A program made the translations under genes and the position numbers. Shown piece by piece: positions 20,214-20,284 of a stretch of 20,284 bases of DNA (position 1 is the first letter of the stretch; the number at the start of each line of letters is the position of its first letter). This DNA is from a virus: positions 1 to 20,284 of the IMG/VR virus record IMGVR_UViG_3300017951_000179, one strand, 5' to 3'. The notes under the pieces were generated by a model. The model was not told where the DNA came from, searched no databases, and saw only the letters and a program-made list of their open reading frames with translations.

Positions 20214-20284
20214 ATGATCAAGACCGCATCTGCTGCCATCGCTGTGATTGCCCTGGCTGCACCTGCAATGGCCGGGCCCTACGT
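20214..20284 (+). CDS. Secreted or outer-membrane-type protein, signal peptide only (3' partial)
   Basis: The frame begins MIKTASAAIAVIALAAPAMA and runs off the window after GPYV. It has a short basic head (K3), a hydrophobic core and an A-M-A cleavage site before G21: a textbook Sec signal peptide. Marine cyanophages often carry a gene with the same head and the start GPYVN of the mature part. It is regarded as a porin-like or outer-membrane beta-barrel protein. The mature part is outside the window, so that assignment is tentative. It lies after a strong terminator and so should have its own promoter or depend on read-through. A start-site hairpin is not clear here (GACGG/TTGTC at 20195-20213 is weak). 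Confidence 0.65.
   Translation, partial: MIKTASAAIAVIALAAPAMAGPY

Overview
The window is a stretch of the virion-structure module of a tailed double-stranded DNA phage with a long, non-contractile, lambda-like tail (siphovirus morphology). Two things point to a marine cyanophage, most plausibly of Synechococcus or a relative. One is the set of tiny basic proteins that recur in cyanophage genomes (the MPYHYG microprotein, a DUF6496-type protein, an MAVKSKT-type protein and an MDRHTRNNW-type protein). The other is the style of the fibre N-terminus and the large adhesin. No integrase, repressor, tRNA, IS element or CRISPR array was seen. Host and lifestyle are therefore inference. Family calls come from recognising motifs by eye, not from searches.

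Layout. (1) 1-746: the C-terminal part of a head (minor capsid/morphogenesis) protein that ends in an ADP-ribosyltransferase-like domain. (2) 743-1554: a cluster of very small genes. It holds a 49-aa gene on the opposite strand whose stop shares a CTAG palindrome with the upstream gene, a 91-aa protein overlapping a DUF6496 gene in another frame, a 20-aa microprotein, and a Tudor-like HVA1/DUF2945-type protein. (3) 1606-3925: scaffold, major capsid protein, decoration-type protein and a small overlapping ORF. (4) 3861-6402: head-tail connector genes (adaptor, stopper, neck protein, tail terminator), interrupted by three tandem paralogous 75-85-aa genes. (5) 6406-12406: tail tube, tail assembly chaperone with a canonical A AAA AAC -1 frameshift site, tape measure protein, and lambda-like tip proteins M, L, K and I. 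(6) 12409-19609: lambda J-like central tip protein, a fibre, a 792-aa multidomain adhesin and a probable tail-fibre assembly chaperone. (7) 19609-20074: three very small genes, then a convincing intrinsic terminator at 20107-20145. (8) 20214-end: the start of a new gene encoding a signal peptide.

The plus-strand genes are packed with 1-8-nt stop/start overlaps or very short gaps, so they probably form one late operon that closes at the terminator. Virion assembly can be read along the map: scaffold and capsid build the head, the connector closes it, the tape measure and tube build the tail with the frameshifted chaperone, and M-L-K-I-J plus the fibre proteins form the host-recognising tip.

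The most unusual feature is positional. Almost every non-coding gap longer than about 20 nt on the plus strand carries a short hairpin, usually ending within 1-10 nt of the next start codon or covering it, where a Shine-Dalgarno sequence would normally sit. No intergenic stretch longer than 300 bases is present.
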